20,489 nucleotides of DNA from Rhizophagus sp. LPA8_4_AMF (GCA_021464525.1 JADRCO010001303.1:1-20489), one strand, 5' to 3'. Counted from the first letter of the stretch, positions 9,691 through 19,525 are shown. Translations and numbers: made by a program. The notes: generated by a model from the letters alone, not told the origin.

Positions 9691-10864
9691 TGATTTGATT
9701 ATTATCAGTATAAGAATGTGAACGCTGAACATATAAGATATTTTGCAAAAGAATCATTTTGTAAAATATAAGGGTGTATAAAAGAAGAATATTAAATTGA
9801 AAATCTATCAATTTAGTAAAATTACATACGAATGTTACTGTATGACCACGAATCATAAATAAAATTATAAAAAATGCGTCTAAATTTAGTGTATACTAGT
9901 ATATAGAAGAAAATTGTAAAAGATACCATTAGAAATGCAATAAAATGCTATATAAAGATGCGTCTAAACTGACTTTATTGATGTTCGCGTGTCAATCAAT
10001 TGAAGTTTTCTTTCTGAATGAATCATTAGAAGAAAAATTTGATAATTGTTCAGATTAAAGTGTGAGATACATTATATAATACTTATTTTAACAATATCAA
10101 TGGAATAACAAGTATGTAGTACTTTTAAAGTGTGAAAAAAATTTATTCGCACGTTGTTCTGGTTATCCAATATATCATATGAAATCGAAACTATATATTG
10201 CTAATCTTCATTCACTAAATTTCAAATTGAAATTTCAAAAAAAAAAATAATAAACAATTTTGTTTAACCCATCGTGTTTCATGGCGCATGCAACAAAAAT
10301 TATTATTTTAAAATTATTAAACAGCGGTATCCATTTCCTAATATATAACCAAAAAGTTGATATTTGAAATCCATCTTGAAATATGTGTAATCAAAGTAAA
10401 AACTTATAATACCACTTGCCATTATTAAGACAATATGAATTTACCGTATTTTGCGGGCCACAGTCCCTTCCATGTATAGTACGATACCCTACAAAATAGA
10501 GCTCCCATTTTTCTACCGATTTTATTATTAAAAATAATTTAATAAATACCTAGACATTACGCATGATAATACACAATTATTATATAAGTTTTATCTACTA
10601 ATCTGAAATCTGTTTCATACCCAGGGTACTATGGACACCATTATACGGTATACTGCTGGTTCATAAGTTGAATGACAAAATATGGAGGATTGTTTATATA
10701 ACCTACTTCGTAGAATTTTGCAGAGATAATGAGTAGAATGAAACGATCATGAGACTTACAAAGTTTTTTTAAATAATTTGAACGAATTAAATTAAAAGAA
10801 AATATCATCTAGCATTGCATAAATACCCTAGGTCTTATACAAAGATCTGATTTAATTATTGAAT

Positions 10865-10880
10865 AATACCCGTGGGTATT
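10865..10880. repeat. Palindrome AATACCC-GT-GGGTATT
   Basis: Seven-base perfect arms around a GT centre. A related palindrome lies 94 bases further on, suggesting a repeated site rather than chance. Confidence 0.6.
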
Positions 10881-10958
10881 TGGGTATTATATGAGAGAGG
10901 TATATGTAAGTTGACCAAACACTGCATTAAGGGGGGATATATTATACAATAATTATAA

Positions 10959-10976
10959 ATAATACCTGGGTATTAT
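10959..10976. repeat. Palindrome ATAATACC-TG-GGTATTAT
   Basis: Eight-base perfect arms around a TG centre, sharing the AATACC...GGTATT core with 10865-10880. Both could be sites for a dimeric DNA-binding protein or relics of a small inverted-repeat element. Confidence 0.6.
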
Positions 10977-11029
10977 AAAATGGGGGTACGCTCAAAGAGG
11001 AATGGTTAACTTTTTTTTTATATTAAACT

Positions 11030-11513
11030 GGATATTTAAAGAGTATTAAAGAATTAAATAAAGTTTATTTGTTTTCAAAACAAATAATAATCATTCACTT
11101 TTTACCGTCGAATTTTGGAAATTTGGCTGATTTTTTTACTGGTTAAACCGAATCCTGTTTTATAATGTTACCGGTTGAATCTTCCAATTATCAGATTCAT
11201 AGAATATACTTGTCAACCGTTAGATAGTAGAACAATTATATTTACCTTTCCTGCTAAAACTAAATTGGAAACAATAATGTGAGAAAAGAAATTTTTCTTG
11301 GAATATATTTGTTTAAAGTCAAATTAATACTTGCTATTCCATGAATACTATGATGCCTCCAATCCGCGGATATCCGTCATCCGTCTATCCGTATCCGTTT
11401 ATCCGTTTATCCGTATTACTAGTATCCGATCCATATATCCGAAGATATCTGAGAATATCCGACGGATCAATCCGATGGATATAGTAAAACGGATATCCGT
11501 CATATCTTTAAAA
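11030..11513. repeat. Tandem duplication, copy 1 (truncated)
   Basis: From GAGTATTAAAGAATTAAATA at 11041 onward this copy matches the sequence starting at 11514 with small differences. Shared landmarks include TTCAAAACAAATAATAATCA, GAATCTTCCAATTATCAGAT, AGATAGTAGAACAATTATAT and the ATCCG-rich cassette. The copy ends at about 11506 within GGATATCCGTCATATC, so it lacks the final inverted arm present in copy 2. The 63-codon plus-strand frame at 11331-11522 is only a reading of the ATCCG repeats. Confidence 0.9.
11065..11087. repeat. Perfect 23-base palindrome in copy 1
   Basis: TTATTTGTTTT and AAAACAAATAA form exact 11-base arms around a single C. The same palindrome is kept at 11564-11586 in copy 2, where a second one (TTAATTTG-TTTT-CAAATTAA, about 11537-11556) lies just before it. 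Confidence 0.85.
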
Positions 11514-12045
11514 GAGTATTAAAGAATTAAATAAAGTTAATTTGTTTTCAAATTAAATAAAATTTATTTGTTTTCAAAACAAATAATAATCATTCACTTT
11601 TTCCGTAGTCGAATTTTGGAAATTTTGCTGATTTTTTAACCGAATCCCGTTTTATAATGCTATCGGTTGAATCTTCCAATTATCAGATTCATAGAGATAT
11701 ACTTGTTAACCATTAGATAGTAGAACAATTATATTTACCTTTCTTGCTAAAACTAAATTGGAACAATAACGTGAGAAAAGAAATTTTTCTTGGAATATAT
11801 TTGTTAAAGTCAAATTAATACTTGTTATTCCATGGATACTATGATGCTTCGGGTGTTCCAATCCACGGATATCCGTCATCCGTCTATCCGTATCCGTTTA
11901 TCCGTTTATCCGTATATCCGTATTACTAGTATCCGATCCATGTATCTGAGGAAATCCGACGGATTAATCCGATGGATATAGTAAAACGGATATCCGTCAT
12001 ATCCGTCACTGACGGATGATGGATATCCGCGGGTAGGCGGATAGA
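11514..12045. repeat. Tandem duplication, copy 2 (complete cassette)
   Basis: This is the second copy, offset by 473 bases at its left edge. Near 11536-11562 it carries an extra 26 bases or so, a local duplication of the TTTGTTTTCAAA palindrome region. Its cassette runs on to about 12045 and closes with an inverted arm. The sequence between is largely co-linear with copy 1, with scattered substitutions and a few short indels (for example TCGGGTGTT near 11849 is absent from copy 1). Confidence 0.9.
11866..12029. repeat. ATCCG-rich cassette bounded by 19-base inverted arms
   Basis: The left arm 11866-11884 (CGGATATCCGTCATCCGTC) and the right arm 12011-12029 (GACGGATGATGGATATCCG) are complementary at 18 of 19 positions. 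Between them ATCCG/CGGAT words recur every 5-12 bases, first on one strand (TATCCGTATCCGTTTATCCG) and later on the other (CGACGGATTAATCCG). Unlike the block at 425-1075 it keeps many CG dinucleotides. It looks like a foldback or satellite-derived repeat. Confidence 0.75.
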
Positions 12046-13309
12046 TGGTCCATTATATTTTGATAATAACAAAAAGGAATGGACAAAAAATCAAATACAG
12101 AAATTACTTTGAAATACTTATATACTGTAATTCAAAAAATTATATTAATGAATTTTTAGATAAGGTATGATACTTTTATATAAATTTAATTCAAATATCA
12201 AATAGTAACACTTTATCTTTATAAATAGGTTAGAACACATTTAGCAAGTAGTAGCCTCGGGCCCCGAGCATCGGTGTTTATGGAGTTTTTCATGAAATAA
12301 CAGGGATTTTTACTTTTTTTATACCGGTGGAATAATTGACAAAAAAATTCGTCGGTGTATACATAATACCGATGGGATAAGTTTTAATGTTTTTGATGTT
12401 AAATGGCCTTTTGGAATGTTAACCAATCGACCAAGGCGCGACATATATTTAGCCAGTGATCTACATATATATTCATACCAAAAAAGGAAAAGCCTAGACC
12501 GGTCTATGCCAAACGAAGTGTGTCAGGTGCGTCGATTGATTAGCATTCCAAAAAATCTGTTTTTTAAACCACAAAATTTAAGGGAATATTTTTAACCATA
12601 AATTAACTAGGTTACACGCACGTGATAGTTATTACGCCATAGCGAAAATAAAACAACAGTAAATCTAATTTTTTTCGGATTTTATAGATAGCAACGTATA
12701 CGTAAAAGTAAACTTGTAAGCCATTATTACTATATATGGTATAACTAATAAAGATAATAATTTCTTTGTATACATATTTATTCATTGGGATTAAATCGAG
12801 TTTTCCTGTTCTTCTATTAAGTTTTTTTTACGGCATTTTCGATTCACCCTTTTTTACCGACTTTTTTGTTTTTGAATGATTTTCTATTTACGCTTTGTAC
12901 GATTTAACTAACTTAATAATTCCCGTGCGATAAATTAAAAAAAAGGCCAAAATTTCTATTATAAAGGAATCAGAATTAACGAAGAGTTCTTATTTATGCA
13001 AAAGAAATTCATTTTACGCACCCAGTGTTACTTTAATTATATTGTTTTTTTCGCGTCTATTTACTTTAAAGTGTATAATAAATATATATTTTTTAAGCGC
13101 AAGACACGTTTCAAATTAGTCCTCCATCAAATACGCGACACGATCAATTATTGTTTAATATATTGACATTATATTTTATTTATGTATTTTTTATTCAACT
13201 TTTTTATTTATTTTTTTTAATTTACCAAGGTTTTGTTTGCTTCAGGATAGTTGCTGGGTTTAAATGATAGTTTTTGTTTAACCATAATTGGATTTTTTTT
13301 ACTACATAA
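12046..13309. other. Spacer; short palindromes only
   Basis: No gene recognised. The patch at 12240-12540 is richer in G+C and contains two clean palindromes: CTCGGG-C-CCCGAG at 12256-12268 and TAGACCGGTCTA at 12495-12506. ACCGGTGG and TACCGATGGG words also occur there, so it may be a decayed repeat. From 12550 to 13300 the sequence is AT-rich with frequent stops in all frames. Confidence 0.45.
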
Positions 13310-13588
13310 TATGTCCGTCAGTCCAATCATTCTATTGACTTGACACTTTTCGTTAGCTTAATAAAGTTCTTGTTCAACGCCTTAGAAACAAAATTGAAAG
13401 TTGCCAAAGAAATGTTTAAGAGCCAGAGAACGCTTGGACTTCTAACTTGTTATTATAGAGGTTATTATATAATAAATATTTTAAGTAATTATATAAGGGA
13501 GTTTTTGGACTACCCTCCTTATTGGGATAGGATTTGGATTGACTTGCTTATTCCAACCTTTAATTATCTCATACAAATTATTATTTAG
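13310..13588 (+). CDS. Unidentified open frame converging on the GTPase gene (doubtful)
   Basis: A plus-strand frame is open from 13310 to the TAG at 13586-13588. The first ATG is internal (13409, MFKSQRTLGLLTCYYRGYYI); 59 residues follow from it. The C-terminal part contains FLDYPPYWDRIWIDLLIPT and has a mixed, protein-like composition with hydrophobic stretches. It ends only eight bases from the stop codon of the convergent AIG1-type gene, so it overlaps that gene's 3' untranslated region. It could be an exon, a relic or chance; I do not recognise it. Confidence 0.25.
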   Translation, partial: YVRQSNHSIDLTLFVSLIKFLFNALETKLKVAKEMFKSQRTLGLLTCYYRGYYIINILSNYIREFLDYPPYWDRIWIDLLIPTFNYLIQIII

Positions 13589-13596
13589 GAGGGACT

Positions 13597-15735
13597 TCAA
13601 TTTTGAGTTTGATCGTTCTCATTTCCTTTCCTATTTAGTTCCTCTATCAGTCTTTTAACTTCATCTTGTAAAAGCTTGCTATTTTTTTCCTTGAAAACTT
13701 TTTCAATGTCTTCTGAATATTGATTAACTTCTTGCTGGATTTCTTTCTCGAATTTTTTTAAATGATCAGTTAGTGACTTGATAACTTCTTCCGCTTTTTC
13801 AGGAGTTAATTTTTCTTCTTTTTGAATACTACTTAATTCAAAAACACTATACTGAATAAATTCATTTCGTTTTGGTTCAAGAATCTCTTTAATGACAGAA
13901 CTAATTTTACTCTGATCATTTTTAAAAGAATCAACTAAAGAGTGGTATTTTTCATTGAGAAAATGGACATCGTTTTCATCCTCAGTTAAGTATTCTTCGA
14001 ACTTTTTGCCATGATCAACAAAGGATTTACCCTTAAAAATTTCAGCAACTATTGAAATAGCCTTCCCTAAAAATATAATAGGGTATGCTACGCCAGTTGA
14101 AACAATACCAACCGATTCTCCTGAAATATTTACGTACTCTAAAACTTTGTTATACTTTTTGTCAGATTTTTTGGATTTATTATAAATTTCTATTAATTTA
14201 TTAATAGTATTTTGTCGAGTAAAGGCGAATCTTTGCTTGGCTCCTAAGAAAAGAATTAGTTTTTTTAGTCTTTGAGGATCAGATAGAGGATTGTCTTGTG
14301 CTTCAGTAGATTCTAAAGCCTGACATCTCAATTCAAACTCCTTTTTTCCTTTTTCAAATTGTTGTTGATTGTATATATATTTGATTTGATAAATAATGTT
14401 TTTATTTTCTATTGTTAATTCTTGTCGCTTGTCATCCTGAACAGGAGATGAAGAAAAATATTCGGAGTTTGAATCTTGCGACTGATAATTTTCTTGGCAA
14501 GTTAGTAAGTGATTTAATATTTTTTTTCTAGAGATATTGCGCTCTTTTTGACCATTAACTGGTGGATTATTTACATGAATAAGTTTATTGCACGAATTAA
14601 TTATTTTTTCCAGTTTTTTACTGTCCTTCAATTTCTCAATTTCAGTTTCGCATTCTCTTTCATCTTCGTAATGATCAAATTTAGTTCGAACAAGAGTAAT
14701 GTATTTGGTGATATCTTCATTAAAAATATTATTTTTCAGTAAATTAAACGCTTCTATTTCTTTATCCTCGAATTTCCCTTCAAACACAAACAGAATTTGG
14801 TTTAGATTATAATTATCTTTATATGCTACCTCTCTTATTCCTTTTAGTACATCTTCCGTAGATAATTTGGTGTCTCCAATCCCAACTGTATCAATTACCC
14901 TATATTTCATTCCATTTTCCGCTGTAAATTCTTCAATTTGTTTCTCAGTAGTTTGACTTGTACTATATTTTCCTTTCCCAAACTTATTTGTTCCAGTTAG
15001 TACGTTAGCTAAGGTAGACTTGCCGTTGCCTGTACGGCCAATTAATATGATACTTCTTTGAAATTGGGATAAGTTCTTTTGTAATTTTTTTATGGTTTGA
15101 CTTGCATTTTCAAATTCATCAAAAAATTTACGATTATTACTTGACTGTTGTTCTAAATTTTGCTTCTTTTGATCTTTTTTAGGTAATTCTCTTTTTAACT
15201 GTTGATTAGCATCGTTTGAGTTAGTTTTTTGACTTTGTAATTCATTTATTAACTGAGAAATCCGTTGCCTCAAATTGTTTATTGTTTCATCACCAACTCT
15301 TTTATCAGCTTCTAAATTATTTATTTGACTGGCCAACTGTTCTTTTTTATTAGTCATTTCACTTAATTTATTTTTTAGTTCTTCTACTTCTATCAATGCC
15401 TTGTCTTTATTTTTCACTTCATCTCGGTATCTTATGACCAAATCTTTTGTAATCTTAAATCTTTTCTTGGCTCCACTAACTAAAAGACGATCTAAGGGAT
15501 TTATACTTTCATAATGAAAAATTTCTTTTGCTTTATCCTTTTGATGATCGTATCTAAGTATCCGTGTTGCATAGTAATTTGCACCTTTATCAACAAGTAT
15601 TACTCCTAATGAATAATCGTCCTCGTGAAGAAACTCTTCTTCTTCTATTGTCTCAATGATACTTCCTCTTGTTACAGAATGAGTAGCTTCTTTCCTAATT
15701 TTCGTTTCTATTTCCTTTCTTGTTTTCATAGCCAT
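13597..15735 (-). CDS. AIG1-type (GIMAP-like) GTPase with coiled coils, 712 residues
   Basis: One uninterrupted frame encodes a GTPase with flanking helical regions. Residues 1-110 are an N-terminal region I do not recognise; 110-225 are coiled-coil, rich in Q/E/K/N. The G domain starts at about 226: P-loop GRTGNGKST (233-241), a threonine-rich switch I stretch (about 258-264), DTVGIGD with the DxxG motif at 282-285, TKFD at 351-354 for guanine specificity, and HVNNPP near 387 at the place of the G5 motif. The order and the IILIGRTGNGKSTLANVL start fit the AIG1/Toc34/GIMAP group of septin-like GTPases. A hydrophobic, glycine-containing stretch (about 536-566, VGIVSTGVAYPIIFLGKAIS) may contact membrane, and 600-705 is again coiled coil. 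Family members act in membrane-associated or defence-like responses; the role in fungi is unknown. An in-frame TAG lies immediately before the ATG. A second ATG follows at codon 3 with G at -3, against T at -3 for the first. Confidence 0.88.
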   Translation of the reverse strand: MAMKTRKEIETKIRKEATHSVTRGSIIETIEEEEFLHEDDYSLGVILVDKGANYYATRILRYDHQKDKAKEIFHYESINPLDRLLVSGAKKRFKITKDLVIRYRDEVKNKDKALIEVEELKNKLSEMTNKKEQLASQINNLEADKRVGDETINNLRQRISQLINELQSQKTNSNDANQQLKRELPKKDQKKQNLEQQSSNNRKFFDEFENASQTIKKLQKNLSQFQRSIILIGRTGNGKSTLANVLTGTNKFGKGKYSTSQTTEKQIEEFTAENGMKYRVIDTVGIGDTKLSTEDVLKGIREVAYKDNYNLNQILFVFEGKFEDKEIEAFNLLKNNIFNEDITKYITLVRTKFDHYEDERECETEIEKLKDSKKLEKIINSCNKLIHVNNPPVNGQKERNISRKKILNHLLTCQENYQSQDSNSEYFSSSPVQDDKRQELTIENKNIIYQIKYIYNQQQFEKGKKEFELRCQALESTEAQDNPLSDPQRLKKLILFLGAKQRFAFTRQNTINKLIEIYNKSKKSDKKYNKVLEYVNISGESVGIVSTGVAYPIIFLGKAISIVAEIFKGKSFVDHGKKFEEYLTEDENDVHFLNEKYHSLVDSFKNDQSKISSVIKEILEPKRNEFIQYSVFELSSIQKEEKLTPEKAEEVIKSLTDHLKKFEKEIQQEVNQYSEDIEKVFKEKNSKLLQDEVKRLIEELNRKGNENDQTQN

Positions 15736-17496
15736 CTACTGTTAGTGACGTAAGAAGTATTGATAATGTTCCAAAGAGTATCCGTGGAGAAGTTGTAGCG
15801 AAATTTGATTGGGTCTTTATTTGTGTAATGGAAATGATTTTCTACAATGTGATTAGATTAGGGTATCTTCAGAATAATTATTGTGACGTTAATCTGTGCC
15901 TCTTTGAAGTGAGGCTCGCGGGACAATCTGTGAGAGAGAGTTGAATAATTCATTTTTAGATCAGTAGTTAAGTAGAAGGTTGAGAATAAATATTAAAATC
16001 CAAATTATTTATTAATAATGCCGGCGTTATCAACAAATGTTTGTGTATAAGTGTAATGCATTACTTACGTGTAAATACTTAAAAATATTTTGAGTTTGGT
16101 TGTTATTTGGAATGGACTCCACAACAAAGTTATTAATATCCAAGTTCACGAAACCGAAAGAAAACTAGAATGGAAGAAGAAAAAAAAAAAGAAATAATTT
16201 AAAGAAGTTTTTTTTTTTTTTGAATCAGATGGGGTTCACTTATTATTTTTAATAAAAGTGATAGAAGCTAACGAAAAAAAATTTAAAGAGTTAAAAAGTG
16301 GTTTTATTATTTATTTTTTGTTATAAAAAAAAAAGGAACAATTTTTTTAAAAAATGCTACTATTACTATTATATGATCTCATAGAAAATTTTGGAAGAAA
16401 AATAAAATTGAAACTTTACGTTTTAAAAGACTTTTTTATTTTATAGGGAGTTTAAAATTTGTTGTTAAAGGAATCAAATATCAATATAAGAGATCTTTTT
16501 AACAAAAAAAAAAAAAGAAATTCTTGATTCAAAAAGCCATGTTTATACACAAAAAATCCTTTGATAAGAGGGGAGATTTAGTGATGTGTTTCATACACGA
16601 TGTACGTAATACGCACGATTCGCATGACTGATATTCTTTTTTGTTCGTGTTAATAGTGTTAACACATGTGTATGCGCGGCTCTAAGTGAATTGTTGAGTC
16701 GGCGTTTACATTCTTTCATTCACTTTTGTTTAAATTCATTTACAGAATAAAGTATGATCGGGAAAGATTGCATATGAGTAAGATCATCGCATTATACGCA
16801 TTAAGATTCATGCAAAAAATAGTTTTAAAATTAATTGAATTTAATAAAATTGTTTTCAATATATTATTTAAAATGCTAAACAAAAGATGTAAACGCCCAA
16901 TCAACAGAGTATTAACACAAAAAAGGGTCTCAGAATCATGCATATCATGCATAGTTTGTGTATGAAAACCGCATTTTGCCCATCACATCTAATAAAGATT
17001 CAAATTTGGTGAGCCAATGAAATGATAATAAAAGTTGAGAAAAAACTAATTTAGAAAATTTGAATCATCATCTAAAGTCGTATGCAAATCGGGGTTTAAA
17101 TTCCGGTCGAGACAATTTAAGGTCAAATTAAATCCGTTATTGTTTTCATTCCAAATTGTTCCAAAAAGTTGTTTTTTCATATGACACCTCCCTTTTCAAA
17201 AAAAATAATAATAAATCAAGCCTTTTTAGCTTTTTTAGATACTTTTCATTAAGAAAAAAATCTTTTTCTTTAGTATTTTCAAAAAACGAGGTGTCACGTC
17301 GTTCTTTGAGTTCTCGTGTATTTGTTTAATCTTTCATTATTGCACAAAGACTAATAATCCATGTTTTAAAATTTCAAAAATTTTCATGGCTTCTATTTCA
17401 AAGTGTGCGCAGATAAATTATTTTCCGAGATGTAATTTAATAATATCAGAAAATAAAAGCTAAAAAATCCGAATGAATCAAAAAATAAGTTTTAAT
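15736..17496. other. 5' flank of the GTPase gene and spacer
   Basis: From 15736 to about 16150 the sequence is of ordinary complexity and probably holds promoter and leader. From 16150 to 16560 it is A/T homopolymer-rich. A region at 16570-16970 is less biased; open frames exist on both strands (16726-16965 plus, 16740-16952 minus) and mirror each other, with no recognisable motif. Bases 17000-17496 show no gene. Confidence 0.45.
15746..15753 (-). promoter_or_regulatory. CRE/bZIP-like TTACGTCA next to the GTPase start
   Basis: TTACGTCA (minus strand) lies 11-18 bases before the ATG of the AIG1-type gene, and a related TAACGTCA lies at 15884-15891. These fit the binding consensus of ATF/CREB-type bZIP factors. 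Whether the first is in the promoter or the 5' untranslated region is not known, and single 8-base matches can arise by chance. Confidence 0.25.
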
Positions 17497-17640
17497 TTAA
17501 TTAGTTCCCCAATATGACACCAATGACATCATTTGCACATTTTGACGCAACATTCGAGGAAAAACATAGACGTAACTTAGTCCAACGCCTATTAAAAATG
17601 GTAATACTACCCAATCAATTTCATTGACGCCTGATAATGT
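17497..17640 (-). pseudogene. Possible 3' exon of a membrane protein, cut off by a repeat
   Basis: On the minus strand, after an acceptor-like TTAACATTATCAG, the frame reads VNEIDWVVLPFLIGVGLSYV, continues YVFPRMLRQNVQMMSLVSYW and ends GTN then TAA. It contains one clear hydrophobic segment and a composition far from the AT background. The open frame continues upstream to 17865, but that part is only a translation of the GGTCC-rich element (RTGRTVVFRDFFKTDRSGPW and similar), so the long frame is chimeric. Upstream exons were not found beyond the repeat. The family is not recognised; it may be a real terminal exon or a fragment. Confidence 0.3.
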
Positions 17641-17654
17641 TAATTGATAAAGAT

Positions 17655-18027
17655 GCTTAACGGTCCTGAAAAACCACGGTCCCGACCGGTCCGTCTTAAA
17701 AAAGTCCCGAAAGACCACGGTCCTACCGGTCCTACGTCTAAAAAGGACGGACCGGTCGGGACCGCGTATTTCGGTCCTGGGATAATAAATCAAAATCACG
17801 TAACGCCGGATAAAAGTTTGGCCACCGGGTTCACAAGAAATTTTGCGGAATTTTGTGTTACACAAAATTCATAATTCCGGTCAAAACTATAGTGCCGGCC
17901 AGAAATACCCAATCGGTCGTTCGGTCCTAGGACCGGTCCTAAAAAAAAAAGACCGCGGTCCGGTCAGTGTCCGGTCCTACAAAGTTCCTGGGACCAACCG
18001 GTCTAAGACCGGGACGGACCTGTAGGA
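17655..18027. repeat. GGTCC/GGACC-rich palindromic element
   Basis: About 370 bases packed with GGTCC, GGACC, ACCGGT and GACCG words, much richer in G+C than its surroundings. It contains a perfect 19-base inverted repeat (17677-17695 and 17746-17764, 50 bases apart), the palindrome GGTCCTAGGACC (about 17924-17935) and CCGGTCT-A-AGACCGG (17998-18012). Open frames on both strands (17644-17874 and 17843-18025 plus, 17865-17641 minus) are artefacts of the repeat. A central part (about 17780-17880) is less repetitive. It is probably a non-autonomous foldback-like or satellite-derived dispersed repeat. Confidence 0.8.
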
Positions 18028-19120
18028 TCTTTAATTTATGAATGATGAAAATTAATAAAATTAGACGACGTGAGAAATTGGGAGGGTCAATTGATCACAT
18101 CGATAAATTGCATAAATTAATTAATGATAATAAGATCTATTGAATAATGGTTACAATTGATCAAAAAAGTGGATCATGCCACTATCATGCCGTAGCAATA
18201 TTTTAATCTGATGGAAAAAATCAGCGAAATAAATAGCATTTACATTTATTAAATATAAACATTTAATAAGGTTTAAAAAAATTTCGCAATGATACGTTAT
18301 ATTTTAACTATAATTGAACAAATGCATATTGAATGGTTTTAATTACATAGAGTTGTTCATGAATATTCATTACATCAACTATACCTAAATTATATAGGTA
18401 TTCAATGACAACAAAATGTGAATAACGTGCGCGATGCAGTAGTTTGATTAACACGCGCTTGTCATAATAAGCGTTTTAACGGTTAAAAAAACTCTGGAAT
18501 AAATGTTTGTTAGTTTTTATTATAAAATAAATTTACAAAAAAAAAAAGATAAAAGATAAATAAAATAAAAAACTACACTATATTGTAATAATTTTAATAA
18601 ACTCGTCATTTCAACACAAATATTATAATTTTAACCGAAAATCTTCTGAAGAAATTTGGTAAAATCTAACTAATAGAACAAACCTGCTTAATCTTACTGT
18701 AAAATCATTTTTATTCCGCTTTAATAAAATTTCCCAGATGATAATTTCATTATTAACATAAAAATCATCTCGGTTTAAAATTATTTTGGATTCAGAGTAA
18801 GAAATTTGGTGGAATTAAACAATCGATCAGATTTAAAACAAATTCTTGAATACAGTAATCCCATAATTTATTAAAGAACTTTTTTTTGATAACTGATAAG
18901 TTAACTCGATAATTTTCAAAATTTTCTTTAAAATCCATGATTGTTAATTAATATTTCTTGAATATAAACCGTTAATTTTTTCCAACATATATTTATTATT
19001 TTAGTTTCGCCTTATAATCAAATTTAATCTATTTCGTACTTAAATCTCAAAATTCATACATACAGTACATAAATAAATAAAAAAATATATTTTTATATAC
19101 GAAAATTTTTTTCAAGTTTC
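18028..19120. other. AT-rich spacer downstream of the kinase gene
   Basis: No gene is visible on either strand. Small features are the doubled word ATCATGCC (about 18173-18190) and AACACGCGCTTGT at about 18450-18462, similar to words near 2643 and 6040. Towards 18540-19120 the sequence becomes plain A/T-rich. Confidence 0.55.
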
Positions 19121-19525
19121 TTATTCCAATCTTTGACAAGTCCCTTTAATAACTGGAACTAATTTTAATGTTTTCGGTTTTCCTATTTTTTAAAATAAAT
19201 AAAATGAGACAACAAATATGTTTAATCAAATAAAATACTGTATTTACCATTATTTTCGTAAGAATTATTATCATTTAATTTTTCAATCTTTCTCTTAGTT
19301 CCAAGTACGTTGGATTTACTATTAATATAAATTGAAGATTTTATTTCGAATTATTGAATTTAAATTATAAATAAAATATTTTAAAATTTAAAATACCTTT
19401 CAATATCAATTTCTAATTCTACTTCTATTGAATTGTAATCTATAATAAAAAAAGAAATTTTAATTTATTTATCCAAAGATGACTTTTATTAAATTAGTAT
19501 AATACATACCATTTGAAGAATTGAT

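Larger units (their letters stand above)
9691..11029. other. Spacer without recognised gene
   Basis: AT-rich with patches of moderate complexity. The word ATGCGTCTAAA appears at about 9873 and again at about 9959. A patch at 10440-10510 (GCGGGCCACAGTCCC, ATAGTACGATACCC) and one at 10620-10730 look like decayed repeat sequence. Two short palindromes near 10865 and 10959 are listed separately. I found no open frame worth reporting. Confidence 0.45.

Noticed and set aside
11331..11522. 63-codon plus-strand frame as a small protein
   Set aside because: It is a reading of the ATCCG repeats (IRIS, SVIRLSV words) and has no ATG in a sensible context.
14548..14742. Plus-strand frame inside the GTPase gene
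   Set aside because: It is the antisense shadow of the AIG1-type coding region.
16726..16965. Mirror-image open frames on both strands as genes
   Set aside because: No motif, no splice or promoter support; the two frames are complementary readings of the same AT-rich DNA.
17497..18025. Long frames on both strands across the GGTCC element as genes
   Set aside because: Their translations (RTG, DRSGP, GPDRS repeats) simply follow the palindromic DNA repeat; only the last 45 or so codons of the minus frame look protein-like.
2640..18462. Recurring ACGCGCTT-type words (near 2643, 6040 and 18450) as a shared promoter element
   Set aside because: Only three loose matches, none next to a supported gene start; too little to call a regulatory site.
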